A stretch of DNA of 64,000 nucleotides from Anatilimnocola floriformis (GCF_024256385.1 NZ_JAMLFW010000001.1:4092001-4156000), one strand, 5' to 3'. Numbered from the stretch's first letter, positions 42,210-51,592 are shown. Notes: generated from the sequence alone by a model not told the origin. Program-made: numbers and translations.

Positions 42210-43571
42210 CTACTTTTCGTCGCTGTTTCGCACGGCAGTCGGTAGGCCAGCTTTTGTCTCCGCCAGCCAGTTCAACAGGCGGTCTTTAAGCTTTCGAGCG
42301 ATATCCGGTTTGGCTGCAGCGAGATCTTTCGTTTCACCCAGGTCATTTTCCAGCTCGAAAAGCTCGACTGAATTGTCGTCGTAGCGAAGAACGAGCTTGT
42401 ATTGCCCCCAACGAATCGCACTGCCGGGACGATTGGCTTTATGAAAGGCAAAATGCGGATAGTGGAAGTACAAGGCATCACGCTGCAACTTTCCACCCCT
42501 GAATAGCGTTCGCAGCGATTCGCCATCGAGCTGTTCGTCTTTCGCGAGGGGCACTCCCGCTGCATCAAGCATCGTCGCCGTCAGGTCCATGCTGACGACG
42601 GGGGTGTTGTCGACGGCTCCTTTTGTGTTCACGCCGGGCCAGCGCACGATGAGCGGGACGCGCAGGCCGCCTTCGTACAAATCACCTTTGCCGCCGCGCA
42701 GGGGACGGTTGTCGGTCGCGCCGGTCCAGCCACCGTTGTCGCTGGTAAACATCACCAGCGTCTGCTCAGCGATCCCGAGAGTTTTTAGTTCGTCCAGCAC
42801 GCGGCCAACGGCCCGGTCGACTGCGGCGATCTGTCCGCCATAGATCGGATTTTTCAATCCGGGCCCTTCTCGACCCTTGAAATGCGCGACGAGTTCGTCA
42901 GGCGCCTCGAACGGGTAGTGTGGATTGTAAGTCCATAAGCAGACGAACATCGGTCGGTCTTTCTCGCGTCGCATGAACGCAACCGTTTCGTCTGCCAGTC
43001 GGTCGCACAAATACTCTCCGGTCTTGCGCGGCGGCAACGTGGGAATGCGATACGGATCGAAATACGTGGGCGGTCCGCCTAGCCCGCAACCGCCGAGGTT
43101 TACATCAAAGCCATGCTCCTTTGGCCAGAATTTTGGATCGTCACCGAGATGCCACTTGCCGAAGAAGCCCGTGGCGTAGCCAGCCGCACGGAGCCGTTCC
43201 GCCAGCGTCGTGGTTTCGTGCGCTAGCTCCGCTTTGGTGGTCGGCGGTTGCACGCGGCGATCTGCGGGCCAAAACTGCTTTCCATCGGCGCCATGCTGCG
43301 TGATGTGCAGCCGCGCCGGCGTCAGACCCGTGATGAGCGCGGCCCGCGTCGGCGAACAAACCGGCGCTGCGGCATAGGCGTTCGTGAACCGCACTCCCTG
43401 TTTCGCCAGATTATCGAGCTGCGGCGTCTGCAGCACGTCGTTTCCCTGGCAGTGCAAATCCATCCAGCCCAAGTCGTCTGCCATGATGCAGATGATGTGA
43501 GGGCGATCTGCGGCGTGAGCGCACGCCACATTCAGAAAGCAAGCCAGCGCAAATAAAAGGCGATCTCGCAT
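42210..43571 (-). CDS. Exported sulfatase
   Basis: A 453-residue type I sulfatase. The signal peptide spans residues 1-20 (Ala-His-Ala-Ala cleavage). Metal-binding Asp32-Asp33 lie in Met-Ala-Asp-Asp-Leu-Gly-Trp, and the formylglycine site is Cys72-Ser-Pro-Thr-Arg76, so maturation by an anaerobic or FGE-type enzyme is needed. Lys-Trp-His-Leu-Gly and Asp-Asn-Gly-Gly are also present. The target is probably a sulfated polysaccharide, typical of planctomycetes. It is monocistronic as far as visible. Confidence 0.93.
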   Translation of the reverse strand: MRDRLLFALACFLNVACAHAADRPHIICIMADDLGWMDLHCQGNDVLQTPQLDNLAKQGVRFTNAYAAAPVCSPTRAALITGLTPARLHITQHGADGKQFWPADRRVQPPTTKAELAHETTTLAERLRAAGYATGFFGKWHLGDDPKFWPKEHGFDVNLGGCGLGGPPTYFDPYRIPTLPPRKTGEYLCDRLADETVAFMRREKDRPMFVCLWTYNPHYPFEAPDELVAHFKGREGPGLKNPIYGGQIAAVDRAVGRVLDELKTLGIAEQTLVMFTSDNGGWTGATDNRPLRGGKGDLYEGGLRVPLIVRWPGVNTKGAVDNTPVVSMDLTATMLDAAGVPLAKDEQLDGESLRTLFRGGKLQRDALYFHYPHFAFHKANRPGSAIRWGQYKLVLRYDDNSVELFELENDLGETKDLAAAKPDIARKLKDRLLNWLAETKAGLPTAVRNSDEK

Positions 43572-43701
43572 CCGTCATCTCTAGGAAACTGTAGTCACCG
43601 ATGGGCTCCTGATCGTGACTATTGTGACGCGGCGGTTCAAGTGATGGCCTCACTTTTTCTGTAGACATAACGGCTGAAGCACCATTGCATTCGCAGGCCA
43701 A

Positions 43702-44172
43702 TTATCGCTGCTTACGAATGAAATCCCGAATTGAATTTTCAGGGCACCAATCGGTCGAGCGGCAGGCTGCACCAATGGCATCGACCAGCCGTTCTACTTC
43801 GACTTCATCGGGGTCGAGCTGATCGACCTCTGCTGTTGTGTACCGCCGACCTGGCAGACCGGCGTCGGCGATCGCCACGTAGATCTCGTCGTCTTCGCCG
43901 AACTCGCGGGTGATTGCGCCTTGCTGATATACCACGGCCTGGCGCATGCCGACGCGATCGTCCCAGCGGATTAGCATAGCAGCACCGTGTTGAAGGGAGA
44001 GACGCTTAGCGATCTCCAACATCCGCGGTGAGAAAACCACTCGGCCGCCGGTGCGCGCGAGCAGATTCACGCCGCTCAGGGAAAATAGCTCGAAGGTGAT
44101 TTCGCCGTCCTCGTTGTCCGTCGGCAACGAGATACCGGCCGGGACGCCGATGGCTTCGAGGACGTAGCTCAT
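43702..44172 (-). CDS. Hypothetical acidic protein
   Basis: A 156-residue protein from the ATG at 44172; the frame to 44232 would run into the tRNA terminator. It is acidic, with no signal or membrane segment. Alternating strands (Glu-Ile-Thr-Phe-Glu-Leu-Phe, Gly-Gly-Arg-Val-Val-Phe-Ser) and a C-terminal helical end are seen. No family is recognised. Confidence 0.65.
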   Translation of the reverse strand: MSYVLEAIGVPAGISLPTDNEDGEITFELFSLSGVNLLARTGGRVVFSPRMLEIAKRLSLQHGAAMLIRWDDRVGMRQAVVYQQGAITREFGEDDEIYVAIADAGLPGRRYTTAEVDQLDPDEVEVERLVDAIGAACRSTDWCPENSIRDFIRKQR

Positions 44173-44207
44173 GTTCGTAGGCCACCAGTTGCTGACGACG
44201 GGCAACG

Positions 44208-44242
44208 AAAAAAGGCCGGCGTCCTGAGACACCGGCCTTTTT
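44208..44242 (-). terminator. Terminator of the initiator tRNA gene
   Basis: AAAAAAGGCCGG and CCGGCCTTTTT flank a 12-base loop, eight bases beyond the tRNA 3' end on the minus strand. The arm ends in a T-run on that strand. The symmetric A and T runs could also terminate plus-strand transcripts. Confidence 0.85.
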
Positions 44243-44249
44243 CTGTCAG

Positions 44250-44323
<74 letters not shown>

Positions 44324-44399
44324 TTAGTAGATAGGCAAGTCTATCATGTTTCGGCCATTCGTCGAGGGGACTGCAGGCTGAAATCGAAAGTTTTGATCG

Positions 44400-44471
44400 G
44401 TAGGGCGGACCATTGGTCCGCTCAGGTGCTGCAGTACCCGCTTCTTGGACGGACCAATGGTCCAGTCCTAC
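44400..44471. repeat. Long imperfect inverted repeat
   Basis: A 21-base arm GTAGGG-CGGACCATTGGTCCG faces an almost complementary arm ending in GGTCCAGTCCTAC, with a ~25-base spacer. Each arm also contains its own small palindrome (CGGACCA-T-TGGTCCG). It is non-coding, between the tRNA and the next gene, and belongs to the palindromic repeat class typical of this genome. Confidence 0.75.
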
Positions 44472-44476
44472 GGGAA

Positions 44477-45034
44477 TTAGGCAGCGCGACGCATTGTCCG
44501 GCCACTTTCGCGGGCCAAGCGGTGGACTTCGGCGACGGGCAGCGTTTGGAAAACGGTTTTGCCGGCGCCGGCGGGCTGTTCACGCAGAATCAGCGTTTTC
44601 TCGTGCACCGTCCGGGTAATGAACTTCCAGGCCCGTTCGAAATCAGCTGGCTGTTGATCGGCGGCGATCACAATCAGGTCGGTTTCGGCCAGCACGTTGT
44701 TGCAGCGGAGTAGCGCGTCGTACGGCAGGCCGGGAATGAGCTGCACCGTAACTTCCGGCGCGCGGATCTCGGCAAAGGCTTGCTTGAAGGTCAGGCCTTT
44801 CTGTCCCTTTGGTCGGGCTTCGAATTGATCGATGCCCATATAGCGCAGCGGCAGGTTTTCCTGCTGCCAGCTGATGACCTCGAGGAGGTTCTTGGTCCGT
44901 GTGCCATCTCCCACGCCGAATTCGAGGACGCTGCGGATGCTGCGGCCTTTAACGACTTTGTACAGCGCGCGATCGTTCGCGGGCTGGGAGAAGTAAAGAA
45001 GCCAAGTACTGCGGATAATGGCGCCGGCGCTCAA
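44477..45034 (-). CDS. Class I methyltransferase-like protein
   Basis: A 185-residue protein with a Rossmann-type start Ser-Val-Leu-Glu-Phe-Gly-Val-Gly-Asp-Gly-Thr-Arg-Thr, similar to motif I of SAM-dependent methyltransferases, and later Met-Gly-Ile-Asp-Gln-Phe (motif II-like) and Leu-Ile-Val-Ile-Ala-Ala-Asp (motif IV-like). The C-terminal beta strands of a complete methyltransferase are short or missing. A methylation role is inferred only from the fold. It is probably expressed from its own promoter. Confidence 0.6.
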   Translation of the reverse strand: MSAGAIIRSTWLLYFSQPANDRALYKVVKGRSIRSVLEFGVGDGTRTKNLLEVISWQQENLPLRYMGIDQFEARPKGQKGLTFKQAFAEIRAPEVTVQLIPGLPYDALLRCNNVLAETDLIVIAADQQPADFERAWKFITRTVHEKTLILREQPAGAGKTVFQTLPVAEVHRLARESGRTMRRAA

Positions 45035-45544
45035 CGTCGCATTCCTTTGCGGCAGAAGAGACTGATTTCGCTGCGGATACGCAGCGTGATGTTCGTATCG
45101 TCAGCAGTGGGGCTTGGAATTCACTTACTGGACATCCGCCCGCAGCCTCTCGCTATCACCCGCAATTCGATTCGCGGATTTTCAAACTGTAACGATTAGG
45201 CGGCCAGTTGCGCCGTGCCAGCAGTCAAACCTGAGGGACGGTATCACCTGCAGGGGCGTTGCCAAAAAGCATCAAGGCCGCGGACCTGAGTTGTCCGCAC
45301 TCGCCACAGCATAACCACGTAGGAACCTGACCTATAGTTTTGCGACAGCCGCTGGGACGCAGCTGCTACGAACTTTTCACCCCTCGTGCCCGGTTCCGGG
45401 AAGACAGCATCTCCCTGCGTGATGCGTCGCGCGGCCCCCGCCGCTGCGAACAATCGCGCGCCTTGCTGTCTCGCTAGCAGACGACGACTGTCTGCGTCGC
45501 GATCTCCCGGCCGGAAAACCATTTTCGGCGCGAGCGACAGAGTA
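45035..45544. other. Long divergent intergenic region upstream of the subtilase
   Basis: About 510 bases between the methyltransferase-like gene (minus) and the subtilase (plus). A small hairpin GCTGCG-GATA-CGCAGC lies at 45070-45085. The subtilase frame is open from 45386, but that lead is Arg/Ala-rich and unlike a native N-terminus. No RNA gene, transposon end or obvious promoter is recognised. Confidence 0.4.
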
Positions 45545-48100
45545 ATGAAGCGTCCCGAGTTGACGCCTGCGGACCGCAGGGTTGCGTTTGAATCGTTTGA
45601 AGACCGCCTGGCCATGACCGCGCAAGCGCTGTCGGAAATGGCCAATGAGTGGAACGATACTCCCATCGAAACGATGGCGGCGAGTCCGGTTTCGACGGCC
45701 GAAGGTCACGGCTGGTCGGAGATTGCCTACGCGCGCAATGCCTACGGTCTGCGCGGCGATGGTCAAACCGTGGCCGTCATCGACAGCGGCATTGCCTACG
45801 ATCACGTTGCGCTCGGCGGCGGCTTGGGCGCTGCCTATAAAGTGGTCGGCGGTTGGGATTTCGCCGAGAACGATGCCGACCCTTATGATGACGGCCCGGC
45901 TGGTTTTCACGGCACGCATGTCTCCGGCATCATCGGCAGCACCGATAAGAAGTACACCGGCGTCGCGCCCGATGTCGATCTCGTGGCGCTTCGCGTCTTC
46001 GATGACAACGGTAACGGCACGCTTGAGCAAGTCGAAAAAGCCCTGCAGTGGGTTCACAACAATCGCAATGCGTTTGCGAATCCGATTACCACGGTCAACC
46101 TGTCGCTCGGTACTTCGTGGAACAGCAGCAATCTGCCCGACTGGGCGATTCTGGAAGATGAGTTTCGGCAGCTAGAGCAGGATGGCATCTTCATCGCCGT
46201 CGCCGCGGGAAATTCTTTTGCTACTTACAAAGCAGCCGGCTTGAGTTATCCGGCCGCGAGCGAATATGTCGTGCCGGTCGCGAGCGTGAATAGCGCTGGC
46301 CAATTCAGCTCGTTCAGCCAGCGGAGCGATCGCGTTCTGGCTGCGCCGGGCGAAAAGATTCAAAGCACGCTGCCCGACCATTTTTATGGCAGCGATGGCG
46401 TGAAGAATGACTTCGGCGCGACGAGCGGCACGAGCATGGCTGCGCCGTACGTAGCCGGCGCGAGTGTGTTGTTGCGTGAAGCGATGACGGCGATGGGCCG
46501 CACGAACATCACGGAGGACATGCTCTACGACTGGCTGAAGAACACCGCCGATACCGTTTACGATTCGGTGACCAATGCCAACTACAGCCGACTGAATTTG
46601 CAAAACGCGCTCGACAAGCTCGTCGGCGCCGATGACTTTGGCTCGACGGCTGCAGAGGCCACGAATGTCGGCACCCTGACGACATCAATCACCGTGAGCG
46701 GCACGATCGGTCAACTGCAAGACAGCGATTTCTTCCGCTTCACGGCGGCTGCTTCAGGCCAAGTGACGTTCACGATGAACGTGAGCGGCAACCTCGCAGG
46801 AAAATGGCAAACTCCAGACGGCGGCACCGTGAATGGCAACCAGGTGACGATGACCGTCGTCGCCGGGCAGAGCTATCGCATCGGGCTCGGCACGAGCGAC
46901 GGCATCGGGAAGTTCGTCATTGATGCTCGTCTGACTGCGACCGAAACTCCCCCGCCGCCGACTACACCCAATCCACCTACGAATCCGAACCCGCCTACGA
47001 ATCCGAATCCTCCCTCCACGCCGCAGCCGCCAGCTGTGAACGCCAACTGGGGAACGGCGGCCAGCAATCGCATCAACGATGTGAATCTGGCCACGGCGAG
47101 CAACTACTACCAAATCACGGCTGGTCGAACCGGCACATTGACGATCGAAGCGCTGTTCAACAACGCGCTCGGCAACGTCGATCTCGAGGTCTACAACGCG
47201 CAGAATCAGCTCGTCGGCAGCAGCTCGGGCCTGACGAACGCGGAACGGGTCGATGTATCGGCAACGGCTGGCGCCGTGTTCTATGTTCGCGCCAAAGGCA
47301 TCAATCGCGACGTCGATTTTCGCGTGACCAACCTGGTAACCGTCACTGGCAATCAAGTGGCCATCGGCGGCACTGCAGGGAACGATGTTTACAGCTGGAC
47401 GCACACCGGCGCACTGCAACAAGTTCAAGTAAACGGCGTGAGCTACACACTGGCCGCGAGCAGCCAAGTGCAGATTCAAGGTGGCGCGGGTAGCGACTCG
47501 ATTACGTTGCAAGGAAGCAGCGGTGTCGACACGATCACCGCTCGGCCCGGCAGCATTGAGCTACTCGGCAACACGTACTCGTTGAATACGAGCGCGATCG
47601 AACAAACGATGATCCGTGGCGATAGTAGCGACCGCGTGACGATGTACGACACCGCCGGCATCGACTTTCTCGAAGCCACCGCGAATGGCGTGTCGATGGT
47701 AGGCACTGGTTATCAAACGCGGGTGCAAGGGATTAGCAACGTCACTGTTATTTCGCTCGGCGGCGCCGATATGGCCCGCCTGAGCGGCACGAGCGGCAAT
47801 GATCGCTTCACCGTTAGCCAGGGTGTGCGGACATTGACCAACAACTCGTTGAATCTCCGCGTTGAGAACATGGCCACGGTATCCTTCTTCGGCCTCGGCG
47901 GCACCGACACCGTGGAAATCAGCGGCATCGGCACCAATGACGAGCTATACGGCCGGCGCGGCGTCGGTCGGTATACAACGGCCAGTTATCGAACCGAGTT
48001 CTCTGACATCGACAATGTACTGGCCCAGGCGCGAGCCGGCCAAGCCGTGAAAGCCGATGTGAAGACAGTTGATTATCTGTTCCGCCGGTTGGCGAACTAA
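45545..48100 (+). CDS. Exported subtilisin-like serine protease with repeat domains
   Basis: 851 residues from the ATG at 45545. The N-terminus has the planctomycete-type Phe-Glu-Ser-Phe-Glu-Asp-Arg-Leu-Ala-Met motif instead of a classical hydrophobic signal. The S8 catalytic triad is Asp80 (Val-Ile-Asp-Ser-Gly), His122 (His-Gly-Thr-His-Val-Ser-Gly) and Ser297 (Gly-Thr-Ser-Met-Ala-Ala-Pro), with the oxyanion Asn223 in Ala-Ala-Gly-Asn-Ser. Then comes a PPC-like beta domain (~375-465), a Pro/Asn/Thr linker with Asn-Pro-Pro-Thr repeats, a second PPC-like domain, and a C-terminal region of beta-helix-like repeats (Gly-Gly-Ala-Gly-Ser-Asp-Ser, Gly-Gly-Ala-Asp). It is probably a cell-surface or secreted protease. 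The start codon is uncertain, as no good ribosome-binding site is seen. Confidence 0.88.
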   Translation: MKRPELTPADRRVAFESFEDRLAMTAQALSEMANEWNDTPIETMAASPVSTAEGHGWSEIAYARNAYGLRGDGQTVAVIDSGIAYDHVALGGGLGAAYKVVGGWDFAENDADPYDDGPAGFHGTHVSGIIGSTDKKYTGVAPDVDLVALRVFDDNGNGTLEQVEKALQWVHNNRNAFANPITTVNLSLGTSWNSSNLPDWAILEDEFRQLEQDGIFIAVAAGNSFATYKAAGLSYPAASEYVVPVASVNSAGQFSSFSQRSDRVLAAPGEKIQSTLPDHFYGSDGVKNDFGATSGTSMAAPYVAGASVLLREAMTAMGRTNITEDMLYDWLKNTADTVYDSVTNANYSRLNLQNALDKLVGADDFGSTAAEATNVGTLTTSITVSGTIGQLQDSDFFRFTAAASGQVTFTMNVSGNLAGKWQTPDGGTVNGNQVTMTVVAGQSYRIGLGTSDGIGKFVIDARLTATETPPPPTTPNPPTNPNPPTNPNPPSTPQPPAVNANWGTAASNRINDVNLATASNYYQITAGRTGTLTIEALFNNALGNVDLEVYNAQNQLVGSSSGLTNAERVDVSATAGAVFYVRAKGINRDVDFRVTNLVTVTGNQVAIGGTAGNDVYSWTHTGALQQVQVNGVSYTLAASSQVQIQGGAGSDSITLQGSSGVDTITARPGSIELLGNTYSLNTSAIEQTMIRGDSSDRVTMYDTAGIDFLEATANGVSMVGTGYQTRVQGISNVTVISLGGADMARLSGTSGNDRFTVSQGVRTLTNNSLNLRVENMATVSFFGLGGTDTVEISGIGTNDELYGRRGVGRYTTASYRTEFSDIDNVLAQARAGQAVKADVKTVDYLFRRLAN

Positions 48101-48119
48101 CATCGTCGACCGGGGCGAG

Positions 48120-48419
48120 TTAACCCAAGTTGCTACGCCGGGCGATGGCCGCAGCGTAATCGGCGCGGGCTTCGCCGTTGAGGGGGCGTTTGCGAGCGGT
48201 GCACCAGCGGGCGAGCGTGTCGACCTCGACCGGAATGCGGTGGGCATGTTCACCCTTGTCGTGCAGTTGCCGCTCGAGCTTTTCGACGTCCTCGGTCCAT
48301 TCGTCGTACGTGCTCGCGAGCTTATCAGCGTCGGCAGCAACGGCTTTCAACTTCTGCCATTCGGTTTCATTGAACCAGGCGATGTTGACGCAATCGTGAT
48401 GGTGGTGATGATGGGCCAT
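48120..48419 (-). CDS. Small protein with natural six-histidine N-terminus
   Basis: A 99-residue protein starting Met-Ala-His-His-His-His-His-His-Asp-Cys-Val-Asn. An AAGGAA-type ribosome-binding site lies upstream. The body has a Trp-Phe-Asn-Glu-Thr-Glu-Trp-Gln-Lys-Leu-Lys motif and helices rich in Glu, Lys and Leu. No family is recognised. It lies 45 bases after the ThuA gene stop on the same strand, so it may be co-transcribed. The polyhistidine is encoded by the genome; nothing around it looks like vector sequence. Confidence 0.6.
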   Translation of the reverse strand: MAHHHHHHDCVNIAWFNETEWQKLKAVAADADKLASTYDEWTEDVEKLERQLHDKGEHAHRIPVEVDTLARWCTARKRPLNGEARADYAAAIARRSNLG

Positions 48420-48464
48420 GGTGTTCCTTAACGTGAACTCGTCGCGACGAGACTAAGTGACGGT

Positions 48465-49292
48465 TTACTTTTTCGGTGAATCAGGCAGCTGAAAATCGGC
48501 GTCTGTGAGTTTCGCCGGGAACTCTTTCGGCTGTGGCAACTGAGTCGTCCAGAGGACGCTTTGAGCCACGAGTCGTTGATACTCAGGCTGTTTCCAATTG
48601 GCGTGAAAGTGGAGGCCGGAAAAACCAAACGAACGGCCGCCATCTTTGCGTTGCCAGGCCCAGGCGATCATTTCTTCGCGGTCGTCGATGCGAGCGGTAA
48701 GGAGTGATTTCAGTTCTTGATTGGGATCTTGTTTGAAGGCGTAGTAGAACTCGTCCTTCTGCTTGAACGGCTGCATTCCTGCCGTGGCGGGATGATCGCT
48801 GGCCGGCGTGCACTGGGCTTCGAGCACTTTGTATTTGCGATCGGGCCCGCCGTGGCAGGCACCGAAGAGTTGCACAAAGACATCAATGTTTTCGGCTTCT
48901 TTGGTTCCCATGCCCCAGTGCAAAACCGATAAGCCACCCTTTCGCCCAGCGAGTCGGCGGAAAGCTTCGCGGCGGGCGGGATCGCTGTTCACCCATTTCG
49001 CCCCCTCGGAGACAAATAGCACGCAGTGGTCGGTCTTATCGAGAACAGCAGGGCCGTCCTTCCAATCGACGTCGGCTTTAACTTGAGTGATCAGGAGATC
49101 GGGAACGTCGCGCAGGAGCCGGGCGAGAATCTGCTGGCCGGCAACGTATTCGTGGGTCGTCACAGGATGACCATCGGGCCCCTGCGAAAGGAGGAGCAAC
49201 CGCCGCGGCTCGACTGCCGAGGTTGCGGCTGGCTGCAATCCGCTCCAGAGTGCAACGGCGAATAAGAATCCGATGATGGCCCGAATCGACAT
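48465..49292 (-). CDS. Second exported ThuA-like protein
   Basis: A 275-residue protein from the ATG at 49292 (the frame opens at 49328). A Sec signal ends near residue 27 (Ala-Thr-Ser-Ala-Val-Glu). ThuA-like features: an early Leu-Leu-Leu-Leu-Ser-Gln-Gly-Pro-Asp-Gly-His-Pro, Gly-Leu-Ser-Val-Leu-His-Trp-Gly-Met-Gly and Gly-Ala-Cys-His-Gly-Gly-Pro-Asp. It is more divergent than the ThuA at 4264. Substrate unknown. It lies upstream of the small His-tagged-like protein. Confidence 0.78.
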   Translation of the reverse strand: MSIRAIIGFLFAVALWSGLQPAATSAVEPRRLLLLSQGPDGHPVTTHEYVAGQQILARLLRDVPDLLITQVKADVDWKDGPAVLDKTDHCVLFVSEGAKWVNSDPARREAFRRLAGRKGGLSVLHWGMGTKEAENIDVFVQLFGACHGGPDRKYKVLEAQCTPASDHPATAGMQPFKQKDEFYYAFKQDPNQELKSLLTARIDDREEMIAWAWQRKDGGRSFGFSGLHFHANWKQPEYQRLVAQSVLWTTQLPQPKEFPAKLTDADFQLPDSPKK

Positions 49293-49576
49293 GGGAGAGT
49301 TCCACGAGGAGGATGGCGACCGGCACATTCTAGTGGATTGCGGCCCCTTCCGTGAACGAACCGCAGCGGCTGCGACTGAGTACTTTTTTCCCGACCAAGC
49401 GTTCAGGTCGTAGTCGCTGTGCGCGGCGGGAAGAATAAATCGTCCTCGAGGCGCAAGTCATTTGTCAGCCAGGGCGTTCGTAGTCTAAGATAGCTCCCTA
49501 CGAGGGTGGGCTCCTTCGCTCGCAGCCCTTCGGTCGGAACAGATCAGTGCGGAACAGAATCCAAGGAAATCGCTGT

Positions 49577-51556
49577 ATGTCCAATTGCCGCTGGCTCTTC
49601 GGATTGGTTGTTGGTTGCGGTCTGCTGTTGGCAGGCTGGATTGCCGACGCGCAGGCCGCTCCCACGGCAGAGCAGCGAGCCGAGGTGACGGCGATTAGCA
49701 CCCTGATGACCAAAGCGGCCAACCTCTTTCAAAACAGCAAGTTCAAAGAATCGGCCGCTGCCATTGCCGAAGTGCAACAGCGGATCGAAAAGCTCGCTGA
49801 ATCGGGCGATGAACAGGTCATCAATCTGCTCGCCCCGATCCACAAGAAGCTGCAGAACGCCCACTCGCTGCTTGAACTCGAAGGGGTGACTCTCACCGAG
49901 CTCAAGCCTCTCGCCAAGCCGATGAAGCCCGATCCGAAGGATCCCAAGGCTGGTCCGGGAGCTCCGGCTGGCACTCCTGCTGCGGGTGGCGGAGTGAGTT
50001 TCACCAAGCAAGTCGTGCCGATTCTCACGGCTCGCTGCGGCGGCTGCCATGTGACCAAATCGAGCGGCATGTTTTCGATGGCGACCTACAACGCCCTGAT
50101 GAAGGGTTCGGCCGCCGGCCTCGTAATTTTCAAGGGTGACGGCAAAGGCAGCGTCTTGATGGAAAAGATCGACGACGCCGAAATGCCGCCAAACGGTCAG
50201 AAGATCCCCGCCCCCGAAATCGAAATCCTCCGCAAGTGGATCAACGAAGGGGCCAAGTTCGACGGCGCCGACATGGCCAGCAACATCACGATGCTCACCA
50301 CGGCTGGCACGCCAGCCCCTGCTGCCACGCCGGCCAAGGCGCCTGTGGTGGCGCAAGCGACTGGCAAAGAGACCGTCAGCTTCTCGAAGGAACTCGCTCC
50401 CATCTTGGCCGAGACCTGCATGGGTTGCCACGGCACGCAACAGCCGCGCGAAAACTTCAGCGTCAGCAACTTCGAACGGCTGCTGAAGGGTGGTGATGCC
50501 GGCCAGAACATTCTCCCCGGCAAGCCTGCCGAAAGCCTGCTGATCAAGAAGCTCAAGGGAACCGCCGCCGATGGTCAGCGGATGCCGCTGAATCAACCGG
50601 CTCTCGACAATGCGGTGATCGCCAAGTTTGAAAAGTGGATCGAAGAAGGGGCGAAGTTCGACGGCCCGGATTCGAAGCAATCGATGGACCGTTTGGCGGC
50701 TGTTACCAAGGCGATCAACTCCACGCACGAAGAATTGAGCAACGAACGAGCTAAGCTCGCGATGCAGCACTTCGCCCTCACGTTGCCTAATGATTCGGCC
50801 GAGCGTCGCGAAACGACGAACTACCTGATGCTGGGCAACGTCGGCACCAGCACGCTCGACGAAATCGGCAAGCAGGCCGAAAGGCTGGCCCCGCGCGTTG
50901 CGGATATCTTCAAGGCTCCCGCCGACAAACCGCTCATCAAGGGCCGCCTGTCGCTGCTGATTTTCAAGGACCGCTACAGCTACAGCGAATTCGGCAAGAT
51001 GGTGGAAAAGCGGACGATCCCCGCACAATGGCGCGGGCACTTCATGTTTGACACCGTTGATGCTTATGCCGCCGTTACCGTGCCGCGGCCGGGCACCGCC
51101 CAGGACTACCCGATTCAGGGAATGATCCTGCAGCAATTGGCCGGCACTTACATGGCTTCGATCGGCAAGAATGTGCCCCACTGGTTTGCGGAAGGAGCGG
51201 GCCGCGTGGTTGCTTCGCGCTTGTCAGCCAACGATCCTCGCGTGCGAGCTTGGGATGAATCAATCCCTGCCGTCGTCAGTTCGATGCCTGCCAGCGATTC
51301 GTTCCTGGGCAATGACATGGATCAAGAAGCGGCCGACATCGCTGCCTACAGCTATGTGAAGCACCTGATGGGCGATACCCGCCGTTTCCAGATCCTGGTC
51401 GATGGTCTGCGGAAGGGTGGCGACTTCAACCAACTCTTTAATGATGTGTATGGTGGCAGCCCAGCAGCAGTGACTCAAGGCTGGGTTCGCAAGGCCGCCA
51501 ACTCAAAGCCGGGTCCTTCACGAACAGCACCGGTGCCGAAGAAAAACGACAAGTAG
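49577..51556 (+). CDS. Exported di-heme planctomycete cytochrome protein
   Basis: 659 residues from the ATG at 49577 (AAGGAA ribosome-binding site). A signal peptide covers ~1-27. Two planctomycete cytochrome c-type domains follow, with heme motifs Cys154-Gly-Gly-Cys-His158 and Cys281-Met-Gly-Cys-His285, each followed by Met-Pro-Pro-Asn or Met-Pro-Leu-Asn-type loops. The C-terminal ~250 residues resemble the DUF1570/peptidase-MA-like fold (Val-Pro-His-Trp-Phe-Ala-Glu-Gly-Ala-Gly), but the HExxH zinc motif is replaced by Gln-Gln-Leu-Ala-Gly-Thr, so it is probably not a protease. A periplasmic electron-transfer or binding protein is likely. It ends in a strong terminator. Confidence 0.85.
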   Translation: MSNCRWLFGLVVGCGLLLAGWIADAQAAPTAEQRAEVTAISTLMTKAANLFQNSKFKESAAAIAEVQQRIEKLAESGDEQVINLLAPIHKKLQNAHSLLELEGVTLTELKPLAKPMKPDPKDPKAGPGAPAGTPAAGGGVSFTKQVVPILTARCGGCHVTKSSGMFSMATYNALMKGSAAGLVIFKGDGKGSVLMEKIDDAEMPPNGQKIPAPEIEILRKWINEGAKFDGADMASNITMLTTAGTPAPAATPAKAPVVAQATGKETVSFSKELAPILAETCMGCHGTQQPRENFSVSNFERLLKGGDAGQNILPGKPAESLLIKKLKGTAADGQRMPLNQPALDNAVIAKFEKWIEEGAKFDGPDSKQSMDRLAAVTKAINSTHEELSNERAKLAMQHFALTLPNDSAERRETTNYLMLGNVGTSTLDEIGKQAERLAPRVADIFKAPADKPLIKGRLSLLIFKDRYSYSEFGKMVEKRTIPAQWRGHFMFDTVDAYAAVTVPRPGTAQDYPIQGMILQQLAGTYMASIGKNVPHWFAEGAGRVVASRLSANDPRVRAWDESIPAVVSSMPASDSFLGNDMDQEAADIAAYSYVKHLMGDTRRFQILVDGLRKGGDFNQLFNDVYGGSPAAVTQGWVRKAANSKPGPSRTAPVPKKNDK

Positions 51557-51592
51557 AGCTGAGCATCGCTCTGGCGCTGCTTCTGAAAATCC

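Noticed and set aside
48396-48419. Expression-vector contamination suggested by the six-histidine start
   Set aside because: No vector features are seen around it, and the gene has planctomycete-like composition continuous with its neighbours.
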